A DNA stretch of 21,103 nucleotides, taken from contig DAIOLC010000030.1 of the NCBI GenBank assembly GCA_036756425.1, positions 1-21,103 on the forward strand, in the 5' to 3' direction. A program made the translations under genes and the position numbers. The notes below the pieces were generated by a model, which saw only the letters and a program-made list of their open reading frames with translations, ran no database searches and had not been told where the DNA came from. The DNA comes from UBA6115 sp012514225. GTDB taxonomy: Bacteria > Bacillota > Clostridia > Christensenellales > Aristaeellaceae. Below, one piece after another: positions 12,978-19,657 of the stretch; position 1 is the first letter of the stretch; each line of letters opens with the position of its first letter.

Positions 12978-13562
12978 ATGGACGGCGGCCTTTGCGGGCG
13001 GCCCCGCTGCGCCTGGGCGCGGGGGAAGGACGAAACCTACACCCGCTACCACGACCTGGAGTGGGGCACGCCCTCCCATGACGACCGGCACCTGTTTGAG
13101 ATGCTGGTGCTGGAGGGCTTCCAGGCCGGGCTGTCCTGGCAGACCATCCTCAACAAGCGGGAGGCCTTCCGCGAGGCCTTCCTGCAGTTCGACCCGGCGC
13201 GGGTCGCCCGGATGGGGGAGGGCGACGTCGCCCGGCTGATGGAAAACCCCGGCATCGTGCGCAACCGCCTGAAAATCGAGTCGGCCATCCGCAACGCGCG
13301 GGTTTTTCTGGACATCCAGGCGGCGTCCGGCTGCTTTTCCAATTATCTCTGGGGGTGGACGGGCGGCAGGCCGGTCCCGCTCAGGGGGTTTCCCGTCCCC
13401 TGTGAAAGCCCCCTGTCTTCCGCCCTGTCCCGGGATCTGAAACGTCGCGGCATGGCTTTCGTCGGCAGCGTCATCGTGTATTCCTTCCTGCAGGCCGTCG
13501 GCGTGGTCAACGACCACGAGCCGGGTTGCTTCCGCCATGACGGCCAGGCGTCTGTCCCCTGA
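12978..13562 (+). CDS. tag: DNA-3-methyladenine glycosylase I
   Basis: This enzyme removes 3-methyladenine from alkylated DNA as the first step of base-excision repair. The zinc site of the family is complete: C11 in RPRCAWA, H25 in YHDLEWG, and H180 and C184 in VVNDHEPGCF. The substrate-pocket segment LFEMLVLEGFQAGLSWQTIL contains the conserved Glu (E46), and TILNKREAFREAF, NPGIVRNRLKIESAIRNA and FVGSVIVYSFLQA match the helix-hairpin-helix-like core. Length is 194 residues, against 187 in Escherichia coli. The ATG at 12978 follows a purine-rich AAGGGGG that is very close to it, with GGAGGG further back, so initiation efficiency is uncertain. The gene stands after the decamer and hairpin and may have its own promoter in the AT-richer 12912-12950 stretch, though none is clear. 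Confidence 0.93.
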   Translation: MDGGLCGRPRCAWARGKDETYTRYHDLEWGTPSHDDRHLFEMLVLEGFQAGLSWQTILNKREAFREAFLQFDPARVARMGEGDVARLMENPGIVRNRLKIESAIRNARVFLDIQAASGCFSNYLWGWTGGRPVPLRGFPVPCESPLSSALSRDLKRRGMAFVGSVIVYSFLQAVGVVNDHEPGCFRHDGQASVP

Positions 13563-13869
13563 AAATCCAGCCGCTGCCGCCAGGCCGGCAGGGCGTTCGT
13601 CACATGATGCCCCTCGGGGCGGCCCGCCAGCCCTTCAAGACAGGCGGCTGTTTTTATTTGGTTTGTCTTATTCCCACTTGCCTTTCGGTGGAAAATCCCG
13701 CGTCCGGCCGCGCGTTTTAACGATATTGGTAAATATTTCGCCAAATCAATGGCAACTCCGCTTAATCCGCTGCCCGAGCGGGTAAAAACAGACAAAGCGG
13801 ATGAAAACGGTCCCGCCGGAGTCCGGCTGCCGCCGTCCGCGGAAACGACAAACCGACAAGGAGGAAAAC
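13563..13869. other. Spacer before the sugar ABC operon
   Basis: No gene is visible. It contains a probable terminator (13628-13660), an AT-rich stretch at 13713-13750, and a leader with competing inverted repeats: CCGCT near 13761 can pair with AGCGG five bases later, or ATCCGCT with AGCGGAT near 13797. Around 13725-13743 an imperfect palindrome (TTGG ... CCAA with AT-rich centre) could be an operator. No -35/-10 pair close to consensus is present, so the promoter may need an activator. Confidence 0.5.
13628..13660 (+). terminator. Probable terminator of tag
   Basis: CAGCC (13628-13632) can pair with GGCTG (13646-13650), followed at once by TTTTTATTTG. The stem is short and the loop 13 bases, so the hairpin is modest, but the T-run placement is right. 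Confidence 0.45.
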
Positions 13870-15143
13870 ATGCGCAAACTGCTGTCCCTCACCCTGGCCG
13901 CCCTGTTCATCCTGGGCCTGGCCGCCGTCCCCGCTTCGCGGAAATCGAGCTGACCCTGTATAACAACAAGGTGGAAATCAGCGAAGCCCTGCAGAACTTC
14001 GCCAAGCTCTACAGCGACAAGACCGAGGGCGTCACCGTGAAGGTCGAGTCCGTCGGCGGCGGCGCCGACTACTCCGGCAACCTCACGGCCAAGCACACCG
14101 CCGACCAGCTGCCCGACCTCTTCGTCATCGAGGGCGACGGCGACTACGGCCTGTGGAAGGACTATGTGACCGACCTGTCCGGCGAGAAATGGAACGAGGA
14201 AACCACCCTGGCCTACAAGGACCCCGAGGGCAAGGTCGTGGGCTTCCCGGTCGCCATCGAGGGCTTCGGCCTGGGCTACAACGTCGAGCTGCTCAAGAAG
14301 GCCGGCGTCGACCCGGCGGAGCTGACCACCTACTCCAAGCTGGAGGAAGCCTTCAAGAAAATCGACGGGATGAAGGCCGAGCTGGGCATCGACTCCGTGC
14401 TGTCCATGGCCGCCAGCGTGTCCGGCGGCACCTGGTGGGTGGCCGGCCACCACAACTTCTCCGTCTACCTGGGCGGCGGGCTGGAGTTCACCGACACCTC
14501 CGTGGCGGATAAGTTCAACAAGGGTGAGGTCGAGGAGGAGCGCCTCAACGACTATGCCAAGTATGTCAAGCTGCTGTTCGACTACTCCGACCAGACTGTG
14601 CTGGCCACCGGCACCTACGACAACCAGCTGGCTCCCTTCGCCAACCAGAAGGCCGTCTTCATCCACCAGGGCAACTGGATTGACCCCAGCCTCAAGGCGA
14701 TGAACGTGGCGTTTGAATACGACTACATCAGCCACCCCTTCAACGACAAGCAGGAGTTCAAGGGTCTCTACCTCTTCGCCCCCAGCTTCTACGTCATCAA
14801 CAACAAGATTTCCCCCGAGAAGGCCCAGGCGGCCAAGGACTTCCTCAGCTTCCTGGTCTACTCCGAGGAAGGCGCCGACTACATGGTCAACCAGGCCGGC
14901 ATGGTGCCCGCCTTCAAGAACGTGACCCTCCAGCCCTCCGGCGGCTTCTCCAAGGCGCTGGTGCGCGCCAACGCCGCGGGCGGCAACTATGGCGTGTATT
15001 TCGGCAAGCTGCCGGCCGGCACCGGCCAGAGCAAGCTGGCGCCCATCTTTGACGTTTTCGCGCAGGACCACAGCGACGAAGGCGTGACCTTCCTGGTGGC
15101 GGACCTCACCAAGCTCGCCCAGGAACTCGCAGCCCAGCAGTAA
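13870..15143 (+). pseudogene. Carbohydrate ABC importer substrate-binding protein, frameshifted in the signal peptide
   Basis: AAGGAGG lies 5 bases before the ATG at 13870, which opens a good signal peptide (MRKLLSLTLAALF, more hydrophobics, then AAVPA). That frame hits a TGA at 13951-13953. The adjacent frame carries the whole mature protein from about 13936: FAEIELTLYNNKVEISEALQ onward to the TAA at 15143. One extra base near 13930-13938, for example a fifth C in the CCCC run or GCC in place of GC, would give an unbroken ~424-residue protein. The body is typical of the MalE-like solute-binding family 1: LPDLFVIEGDGDYGLW, GFPVAIEGFGLGYNVELLKK, KAVFIHQGNWIDPS and AKDFLSFLVYSEEGADYMV. It would capture a sugar or oligosaccharide for the two permeases downstream. 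No lipobox Cys is visible in either frame, unusual for a Gram-positive binding protein. The break may be a true mutation, a sequencing error, or less likely a -1 slip on CCC. Confidence 0.85.
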
Positions 15144-15154
15144 ACGGAACCCCG

Positions 15155-15188
15155 GCGGGCGCCAATTACAGATTGGCGCCCGCTTTTT
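15155..15188 (+). terminator. Terminator-like hairpin between binding protein and permeases
   Basis: A 12-bp perfect stem (GCGGGCGCCAAT at 15155-15166 with ATTGGCGCCCGC at 15172-15183) and a 5-base loop are followed by TTTTT. It starts 12 bases after the binding-protein stop and 26 bases before the first permease gene. Partial read-through would give more binding protein than permease, the usual stoichiometry. Confidence 0.88.
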
Positions 15189-15213
15189 ACCAGGAAGGGA
15201 TGGAGGTGGGCAT

Positions 15214-16098
15214 ATGAAGAGAAGCAAGGCCTGGGACGCCGTGTTCCTGGGCCCCAGCCTGCTGGCGCTGACGCTGGTGGTCATCCTGCCGTTTTTCCAG
15301 GGAATCATCTATTCCCTCACCAACTGGAACGGCGTGCGCACGGACGTGACCTTTGTCGGCTTCGCCAACTACCGGGAGATGTTCCAGTCCGTCGACTTCC
15401 TCTATTCCTTCCTCATCACCCTGCTGTATACAGCCATCAACGTCGTGCTGGTCAACGTCGTGGCCTTCCTGCTGGCCTTGCTGGTCACCAGCCAGGTCAA
15501 GGGCAGGAACCTCTACCGCGCGGCCTTCTTCGTGCCCAACCTCATCGGCGGCATCGTGCTGGGCTACACCTGGCAGTTCATGTTCAACGTGTTCTTCACC
15601 TCCGTCACCGCCCAGCTGGGCCTGGGCGCCACGTCCATGATTACCAGCAGGGACACCGTCATCCTGGGCATGTCCATCGTCAATACCTGGCAGTACGCGG
15701 GCTACATCATGCTGATTTTCGTCGCCGGCATCCAGTCCACGCCGGTTGAGGTCATGGAGGCGGCCACGGTGGACGGCGCCGGCTATTTCCGCCGGGTCAC
15801 CCGGGTGCTCATCCCGATGATTGCCAACGCCTTCACCGTCTCGCTCTTCCTGACCATCGTCAACTCCTTCAAGATGTTCGACCTTAACGTCGCGCTCACC
15901 AACGGCGGGCCTTCCGCCCGCTTCATGGGGCAGGTGGTCAACTCCAGCCAGCTGCTCACGCTGACCATCTACAACAAGTCCATCACCACCAAGGAGCTGG
16001 CCAAGGGGCAGGCGATGAGCGTGGTGCTGTTCATCGTGCTGGTCGTTTTCTCGCTGATTCAGGTCACCCTTGGCAAGCGAAGGGAGGTGGAGGCATGA
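15214..16098 (+). CDS. Sugar ABC importer permease, MalF type
   Basis: The 294-residue protein has six membrane helices and forms half of the transmembrane channel of a type I carbohydrate importer. The N-terminus reads FLGPSLLALTLVVILPFFQG, then SLTNWNG and FVGFANYREMF, the standard opening of MalF/UgpA-like permeases. The cytoplasmic loop that docks on the ATPase is EAATVDGAGYFRRVTRVLIP at residues 182-201, a complete 'EAA-x-x-x-G' motif. GGAGG lies 8 bases ahead of the ATG. The gene ends in a 4-base overlap with the next permease. Its partner ATPase is not in the window; such systems in this phylum often share one MsmK-like ATPase. Sugar specificity cannot be read from the permease. Confidence 0.92.
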   Translation: MKRSKAWDAVFLGPSLLALTLVVILPFFQGIIYSLTNWNGVRTDVTFVGFANYREMFQSVDFLYSFLITLLYTAINVVLVNVVAFLLALLVTSQVKGRNLYRAAFFVPNLIGGIVLGYTWQFMFNVFFTSVTAQLGLGATSMITSRDTVILGMSIVNTWQYAGYIMLIFVAGIQSTPVEVMEAATVDGAGYFRRVTRVLIPMIANAFTVSLFLTIVNSFKMFDLNVALTNGGPSARFMGQVVNSSQLLTLTIYNKSITTKELAKGQAMSVVLFIVLVVFSLIQVTLGKRREVEA

Positions 16099-16991
16099 CG
16101 GTCAAGGCCATGAACCCCGCCGCGTCCGGCCCGAAAAAGGGCCCGCGCCGGCTGAACCGCTTCCTGCTGGAGGCGCTGGCCGTCCTGCTGGTGCTGCTGG
16201 TGCTCTCGCCCTTTGTCATCGTGTTTTTCAACGCCAGCAAAACCTATGACCAGATCACCCTCTCGCCCGCGGCGCCGCCCACGGACCTTGGCAACCTCTG
16301 GGAAAACATCACCGCGGTCTTCAACGACCCGGTCACCGACCTGCTGGGCGCCTTTATAGACAGCGCGCTGATTACCGCCGTGTCCCTGGTGGTCATCATC
16401 TTCTTCTCCTCCATGGCCGCCTGGGTGCTGGTGCGCAACCGCTCGCGCTTCTCCCGCTTCGCCTTCGTGCTCTTCGTCGCAGCGATGGTCATCCCCTTCC
16501 AGGTGGTCATGTATCCCCTGGTGTATTTCTTGAAGGGCATCGGGGATACCCTGGGCTTCCGGATGCTGGGCACCGTGCACGGCATCACCTTCGCCTACCT
16601 GGGCTTCGGCTGCTCCCTGTCCATCTTCATTTTCCACGGCTTCATCAAGGGCATCCCCCTGGCGCTGGAGGAAAGCGCGACCATCGACGGCTACTCCCAG
16701 CCCGGCATCTTCTTCAAGGTGGTGCTGCCGCTTTTGACCCCGACGGTGATGACTGTCGCCATCTTAAACGGCATCTGGATCTGGAACGACTACCTGCTGC
16801 CCCTGCTGGTCGTCGGCGGCAGCGAGGTGCAGACCATCCCCCTGGCGGTGACCACCTTCGCCGGCGCCTACGTAAAGAAGTGGAACCTGCTGATGACCAC
16901 CGCGCTGCTGGCCATGGTGCCCATCATCGTGATGTTCCTCTTTGCCCAGAAATACATCATCAAGGGCATGGTGGAGGGCGCGGTCAAGTAG
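16095..16991 (+). CDS. Sugar ABC importer permease, MalG type
   Basis: This 298-residue six-helix protein is the second half of the importer channel. It has the MalG-like features FNASKTYDQ after the first helix, a middle region with FVAAMVIPFQVVMYPLVYFL, and the EAA-type docking loop EESATIDGYSQPGIFFKVVL from residue 192, where the usual second Ala is Ser. The closing block FAQKYIIKGMVEGAVK is typical of this family. Its ATG overlaps the stop of the MalF-type gene, so the two are translationally coupled and made in equal amounts. No ATPase or glycoside hydrolase gene follows; instead copy B of the structured element and a terminator lie downstream. Confidence 0.92.
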   Translation: MTVKAMNPAASGPKKGPRRLNRFLLEALAVLLVLLVLSPFVIVFFNASKTYDQITLSPAAPPTDLGNLWENITAVFNDPVTDLLGAFIDSALITAVSLVVIIFFSSMAAWVLVRNRSRFSRFAFVLFVAAMVIPFQVVMYPLVYFLKGIGDTLGFRMLGTVHGITFAYLGFGCSLSIFIFHGFIKGIPLALEESATIDGYSQPGIFFKVVLPLLTPTVMTVAILNGIWIWNDYLLPLLVVGGSEVQTIPLAVTTFAGAYVKKWNLLMTTALLAMVPIIVMFLFAQKYIIKGMVEGAVK

Positions 16992-17032
16992 GTCGGCGTG
17001 CCCGGCGGACAGCGGCCTGTCGGGCCGCCCTG

Positions 17033-17213
17033 CTGGTCGAAAAAAGGTCCGCGGACCTTTTTTCGGTTCGGAGGAAAGCCGTGGAATGCTTTCGCCGTTT
17101 GCGGGAGCGCCCCGCGCGTCAGGCATTGCCGGACGACACGGCTTTCATCGGTGGGCGGCCGTTCCCCGGTTCCTCCCTCTGTTTTTCACTTCTGCGGCAA
17201 GGTTTTTTGACAG
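17033..17213 (+). repeat. Structured intergenic element, copy B
   Basis: It begins CTGGTCGAAAAAAGG and ends AAGGTTTTTTGACAG like copy A (2399-2572). Hairpin 1 is a 28-base perfect palindrome at 17038-17065. Hairpin 2 pairs GCTTTCGC (17088-17095) with GCGGGAGC (17101-17108). Hairpin 3 pairs GTCAGGC (17118-17124) with GCCGGAC (17128-17134) with one mismatch. In addition GAAAGCCGTG (17074-17083) pairs perfectly with CACGGCTTTC (17137-17146), closing a stem around hairpins 2 and 3. Conserved with copy A are TTCGGAGGA, CGCCCCGCGCGTC, GCCGGACGACACG and ATCGGTGGGC. The element lies between the MalG-type gene and its terminator, so it is probably transcribed. Confidence 0.75.
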
Positions 17214-17218
17214 CCTGG

Positions 17219-17247
17219 GCGGCCTGACCGGCCGCTTTTTCGTTTTT
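17219..17247 (+). terminator. Terminator of the sugar importer operon
   Basis: GCGGCC (17219-17224) pairs with GGCCGC (17230-17235) around TGACC, followed by TTTTTCGTTTTT. It lies directly after copy B of the dispersed element. Confidence 0.82.
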
Positions 17248-17454
17248 ACTAAACTCAATCGTAAATGCGTCATTGATACTGCACTCATTCATAAACGCTT
17301 CGATGGGAGGGGCTTTTTGCGTCTCCGCGTTGCCCCTTTCATGCGGCGCAGGCTCCGGCTACGCTTCGTTCTTTCGGTTGAGCGGAGCCATCAATCATTC
17401 TCATCCCTCAGTGCGTTTACTCGTTTCGGATTCCGCTTCCGCCCCGTCCCATGG

Positions 17455-17463
17455 TGCTATAAT
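17455..17463 (+). promoter_or_regulatory. Extended -10 promoter of the threonine aldolase gene
   Basis: TGCTATAAT at 17455-17463 is a perfect extended -10. No good -35 is present at the expected distance. Transcription would start near 17470, about 50 bases before the ATG. Confidence 0.6.
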
Positions 17464-17521
17464 GTCGGCGGGAAACATTGTTACGCGGGGCGCGCCCGGC
17501 GCGCCGCGGAAGGAGAAACAG

Positions 17522-18544
17522 ATGATTGACCTGCGCAGCGACACCGTGACCCGGCCCACCCCGGCGATGCGGGAGGCGATGGCGAAAGCCCCGGTGGGCG
17601 ACGACGCGTATGGCGACGACCCGACCGTCAACGAGCTGGAGGCCCTGGCCGCGGACGTCACGGGCATGGAGGCCGCGCTGTTCGTCTGCTCCGGCACCAT
17701 GGGCAACCAGCTGGCCATCATGACCCACACCCGCCCTGGCGACGAAATCATTTCGGCGCTCCAGAGCCACGTCATCCAGCACGAGGCCGGCGCCTACGCC
17801 CGCCTGTCCGGCGTGTCGGCGATGACGGCGGACGGCGAAACGGGCGGGGTGACGGCGCGTGACGTCGTGCGGCTGTGCCGGGAGCCGGACAACCTGCAGC
17901 ACCCCGTGACCCGGCTTGTATGCCTGGAAAACGCCCAGTCCGACGGCCGGGTGGCGCCCCTGCGGCAGACGCGGGACACCGTCCGGGAGGCCCATGCGCG
18001 CGGGCTGCTGGTCCACCTGGACGGGGCGCGCCTGTTCAACGCGGCGGCGGCATTGGGGGTCTCGGCGGCGGAAGTGGTCGCCGGCGCGGACTCGGTGATG
18101 TTCTGCCTGTCCAAGGGCCTGTGCGCGCCGGTGGGCTCCCTGCTTTGCGGCACCAGGGCGTTTGTCGCAAAGGCGCGGCGCAACCGCAAGGTGCTGGGGG
18201 GGAACCTGCGCCAAGCCGGCGTTTTGGCCGCCTGCGGGCTGCTGGCCGTCCGGGAGATGGCGGCCCGGCTGCTGGAGGACCACGCCAACGCGAAGGCCCT
18301 GGCCCGCGCGCTCTCCGAACTGCCCGGCGTCAGCGTCGACCCGGAATCGTTGCAAATCAACATGGTCTTCGCCCGCGTCAGCCTCCCCGGCTTTTCGGAC
18401 GCCGCCTTCGTCTCCCGGCTGACGGAGAAGGGCGTCCTCATCAACGGCGCGCCGGACGGCCGCTATCGCTTTGTCACCCACCGCGACGTGTCCGCGGAAG
18501 ACGTGCAGAAGGCGGTGCAGCGCATCGCGGAGTGCCTGGCATAG
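17522..18544 (+). CDS. ltaE: Low-specificity L-threonine aldolase
   Basis: A 340-residue pyridoxal-phosphate enzyme of fold type I that cleaves threonine and allo-threonine to glycine and acetaldehyde in the cytoplasm. The N-terminus MIDLRSDTVTRPTPAMREAM followed by GDDAYGDDPTVNELE is diagnostic. FVCSGTMGNQLAIM forms the cofactor-phosphate and ring-stacking region, VHLDGARLFNAA contains the Asp that pairs with the cofactor nitrogen, and FCLSKGLCAPVGS holds the Schiff-base Lys198. RRNRKVLGGNLRQAGVLAA is another family block. GAAGGAG lies 7 bases before the ATG. The gene has its own promoter and is followed by hairpins, so it is probably monocistronic. In anaerobes the enzyme supplies glycine or degrades threonine; which applies here is not shown by context. 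Confidence 0.95.
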   Translation: MIDLRSDTVTRPTPAMREAMAKAPVGDDAYGDDPTVNELEALAADVTGMEAALFVCSGTMGNQLAIMTHTRPGDEIISALQSHVIQHEAGAYARLSGVSAMTADGETGGVTARDVVRLCREPDNLQHPVTRLVCLENAQSDGRVAPLRQTRDTVREAHARGLLVHLDGARLFNAAAALGVSAAEVVAGADSVMFCLSKGLCAPVGSLLCGTRAFVAKARRNRKVLGGNLRQAGVLAACGLLAVREMAARLLEDHANAKALARALSELPGVSVDPESLQINMVFARVSLPGFSDAAFVSRLTEKGVLINGAPDGRYRFVTHRDVSAEDVQKAVQRIAECLA

Positions 18545-18584
18545 CCCCGGTATTTCCCATCAAATTTGGAATGCAGCATGAAAG

Positions 18585-18610
18585 CGGGCAGGGAGCGCCC
18601 TCCCTGCCCG
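18585..18610. terminator. Shared hairpin between convergent genes
   Basis: CGGGCAGGGAG (18585-18595) pairs perfectly with CTCCCTGCCCG (18600-18610) around CGCC. Read on the minus strand it is followed by CTTTC, which makes it a fair terminator for the RbsA/RbsC-type operon; on the plus strand no T-run follows. A second inverted repeat (CCCGGGC with GCCCGGG, about 18635-18658) sits against the stop of the minus-strand gene. Confidence 0.6.
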
Positions 18611-18658
18611 TCCTCGCCCGGCGACGAATCCGCCCGGGCCGCCCCTGCTGCCCGGGGT

Positions 18659-19657
18659 CTATTTTTTCTTCATCTTGTTCAGATTGCTGATGACGATTGC
18701 CGCGACGATGATGACGCCCTTGATGACCGTCTGCGTATACGTTTGAATGGCCAATACGTCCATCGCGTTGCTGAGCACGCCGATGAACAGCGCCCCGAGA
18801 AAAGCGCCGGAAATCGAGCCCTTCCCGCCGGAAAAGGTCACCCCGCCGATGATTGCACCCGTCAGGGCGGAAACCTCGTATCCGCTCCCGGATCCCGCGC
18901 TCATCGAGTCCAGGCGGCTGGAATAGATGATTGCGGCGATTCCGCAGTACAGCCCGGCGATCGAGAACGTGACGATCTTGTTCAGGTCGACGTTGATGCC
19001 GCACAGGCGGGCGTTCTCCGGGTTTCCGCCGATGGCCACGACCCTGCGCCCATACTTGGTATGGTTCACCACGATAAACATGATGACGACAAGCACCAGC
19101 AGAACCACGAGCGTCAGGGGAATGATGCCGAAGAAGCGGGTCTCATTGATGGGGTCGAAGGCCCGCTTGAACGACATGACGCGGCCGTTCGTCAGGATCA
19201 GGGCGATTCCATAATAGACGCTGCTGAGCCCCAGGGTGACGATCAGCGAGGGGCATTTGGACTTTGCCGTGATAATCCCGTTGATCAACCCGCACGCGAC
19301 CCCGACCCCCAGGCCGACCAGCACGGCCAGCCAGGGAGACATGCCCCCCTCGATGCCTTTGCCGTTTCCGACAATCAGCACCGCCATCGTGCACCCCGAC
19401 AGCATCATGATGTTGCCGACCGACAAATCCACCTCGCCGCCCAGCATCAGGAGCGACATGCACATCGTGATGGTCCCGACCACTGAGATCTGCTGGAAAA
19501 TCAGAATAATGTTGTTGATTCTGATGAACCGGTTGTTCAGCAGCGTCACCACAAACCCCATGCAGACCAGGACGGCGAACAGGATCACGCGCTGGTCCGT
19601 GACGATATCCCGCAGCGATTTCTTTTCCCAATGCCGGCTGTCGATTTGTTTCATCAT
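18659..19657 (-). CDS. Ribose/xylose/galactoside-type ABC transporter permease (RbsC-like)
   Basis: The 332-residue protein has eight to ten membrane helices and belongs to the BPD_transp_2 family of monosaccharide importers. Diagnostic segments are MLGGEVDLSVGNIMMLSGC, the RbsC/XylH/MglC-type 'GGIDLSVG' block, then GLINGIITAKSKCPSLIVTL, and ALTGAIIGGVTFSGGKGSIS, the 'GA-x-x-GG-x-s-x-x-GG-x-G' block before the last helices. YGRRVVAIGGNPENARLCGI is the conserved cytoplasmic loop that contacts the ATPase. Its ATG overlaps the stop of the ATPase gene by 4 bases, with GGAGGT 9 bases ahead. The C-terminus is a short lysine-rich tail. The sugar bound by the system cannot be told, because the binding-protein gene is not in the window. 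Confidence 0.92.
   Translation of the reverse strand: MMKQIDSRHWEKKSLRDIVTDQRVILFAVLVCMGFVVTLLNNRFIRINNIILIFQQISVVGTITMCMSLLMLGGEVDLSVGNIMMLSGCTMAVLIVGNGKGIEGGMSPWLAVLVGLGVGVACGLINGIITAKSKCPSLIVTLGLSSVYYGIALILTNGRVMSFKRAFDPINETRFFGIIPLTLVVLLVLVVIMFIVVNHTKYGRRVVAIGGNPENARLCGINVDLNKIVTFSIAGLYCGIAAIIYSSRLDSMSAGSGSGYEVSALTGAIIGGVTFSGGKGSISGAFLGALFIGVLSNAMDVLAIQTYTQTVIKGVIIVAAIVISNLNKMKKK

Larger units (their letters stand above)
16992..17521. other. Spacer between the sugar importer and threonine aldolase
   Basis: No gene is visible in these 530 bases. They hold copy B of the dispersed element (17033-17213), a terminator (17219-17247), then a stretch with two looser inverted repeats: GGGGC near 17310 with GCCCC near 17333, and GGCTCCG (17351-17357) with CGGAGCC (17383-17389). 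The aldolase promoter lies at 17455-17463. The 17250-17450 part is otherwise unexplained. Confidence 0.6.

Noticed and set aside
13749..13869. Translation of the binding protein from upstream in the mature-protein frame (ATG at 13749)
   Set aside because: This would avoid the frameshift, but the ~60 extra residues are polar and low-complexity with no signal peptide, and no ribosome site precedes it. The AAGGAGG and signal peptide at 13870 fit far better.
17250..17450. A small gene or RNA between the importer terminator and the aldolase promoter
   Set aside because: Open frames here are short, lack ribosome sites and run into the aldolase in the wrong frame. The two inverted repeats have long loops, so I note them only as unexplained.
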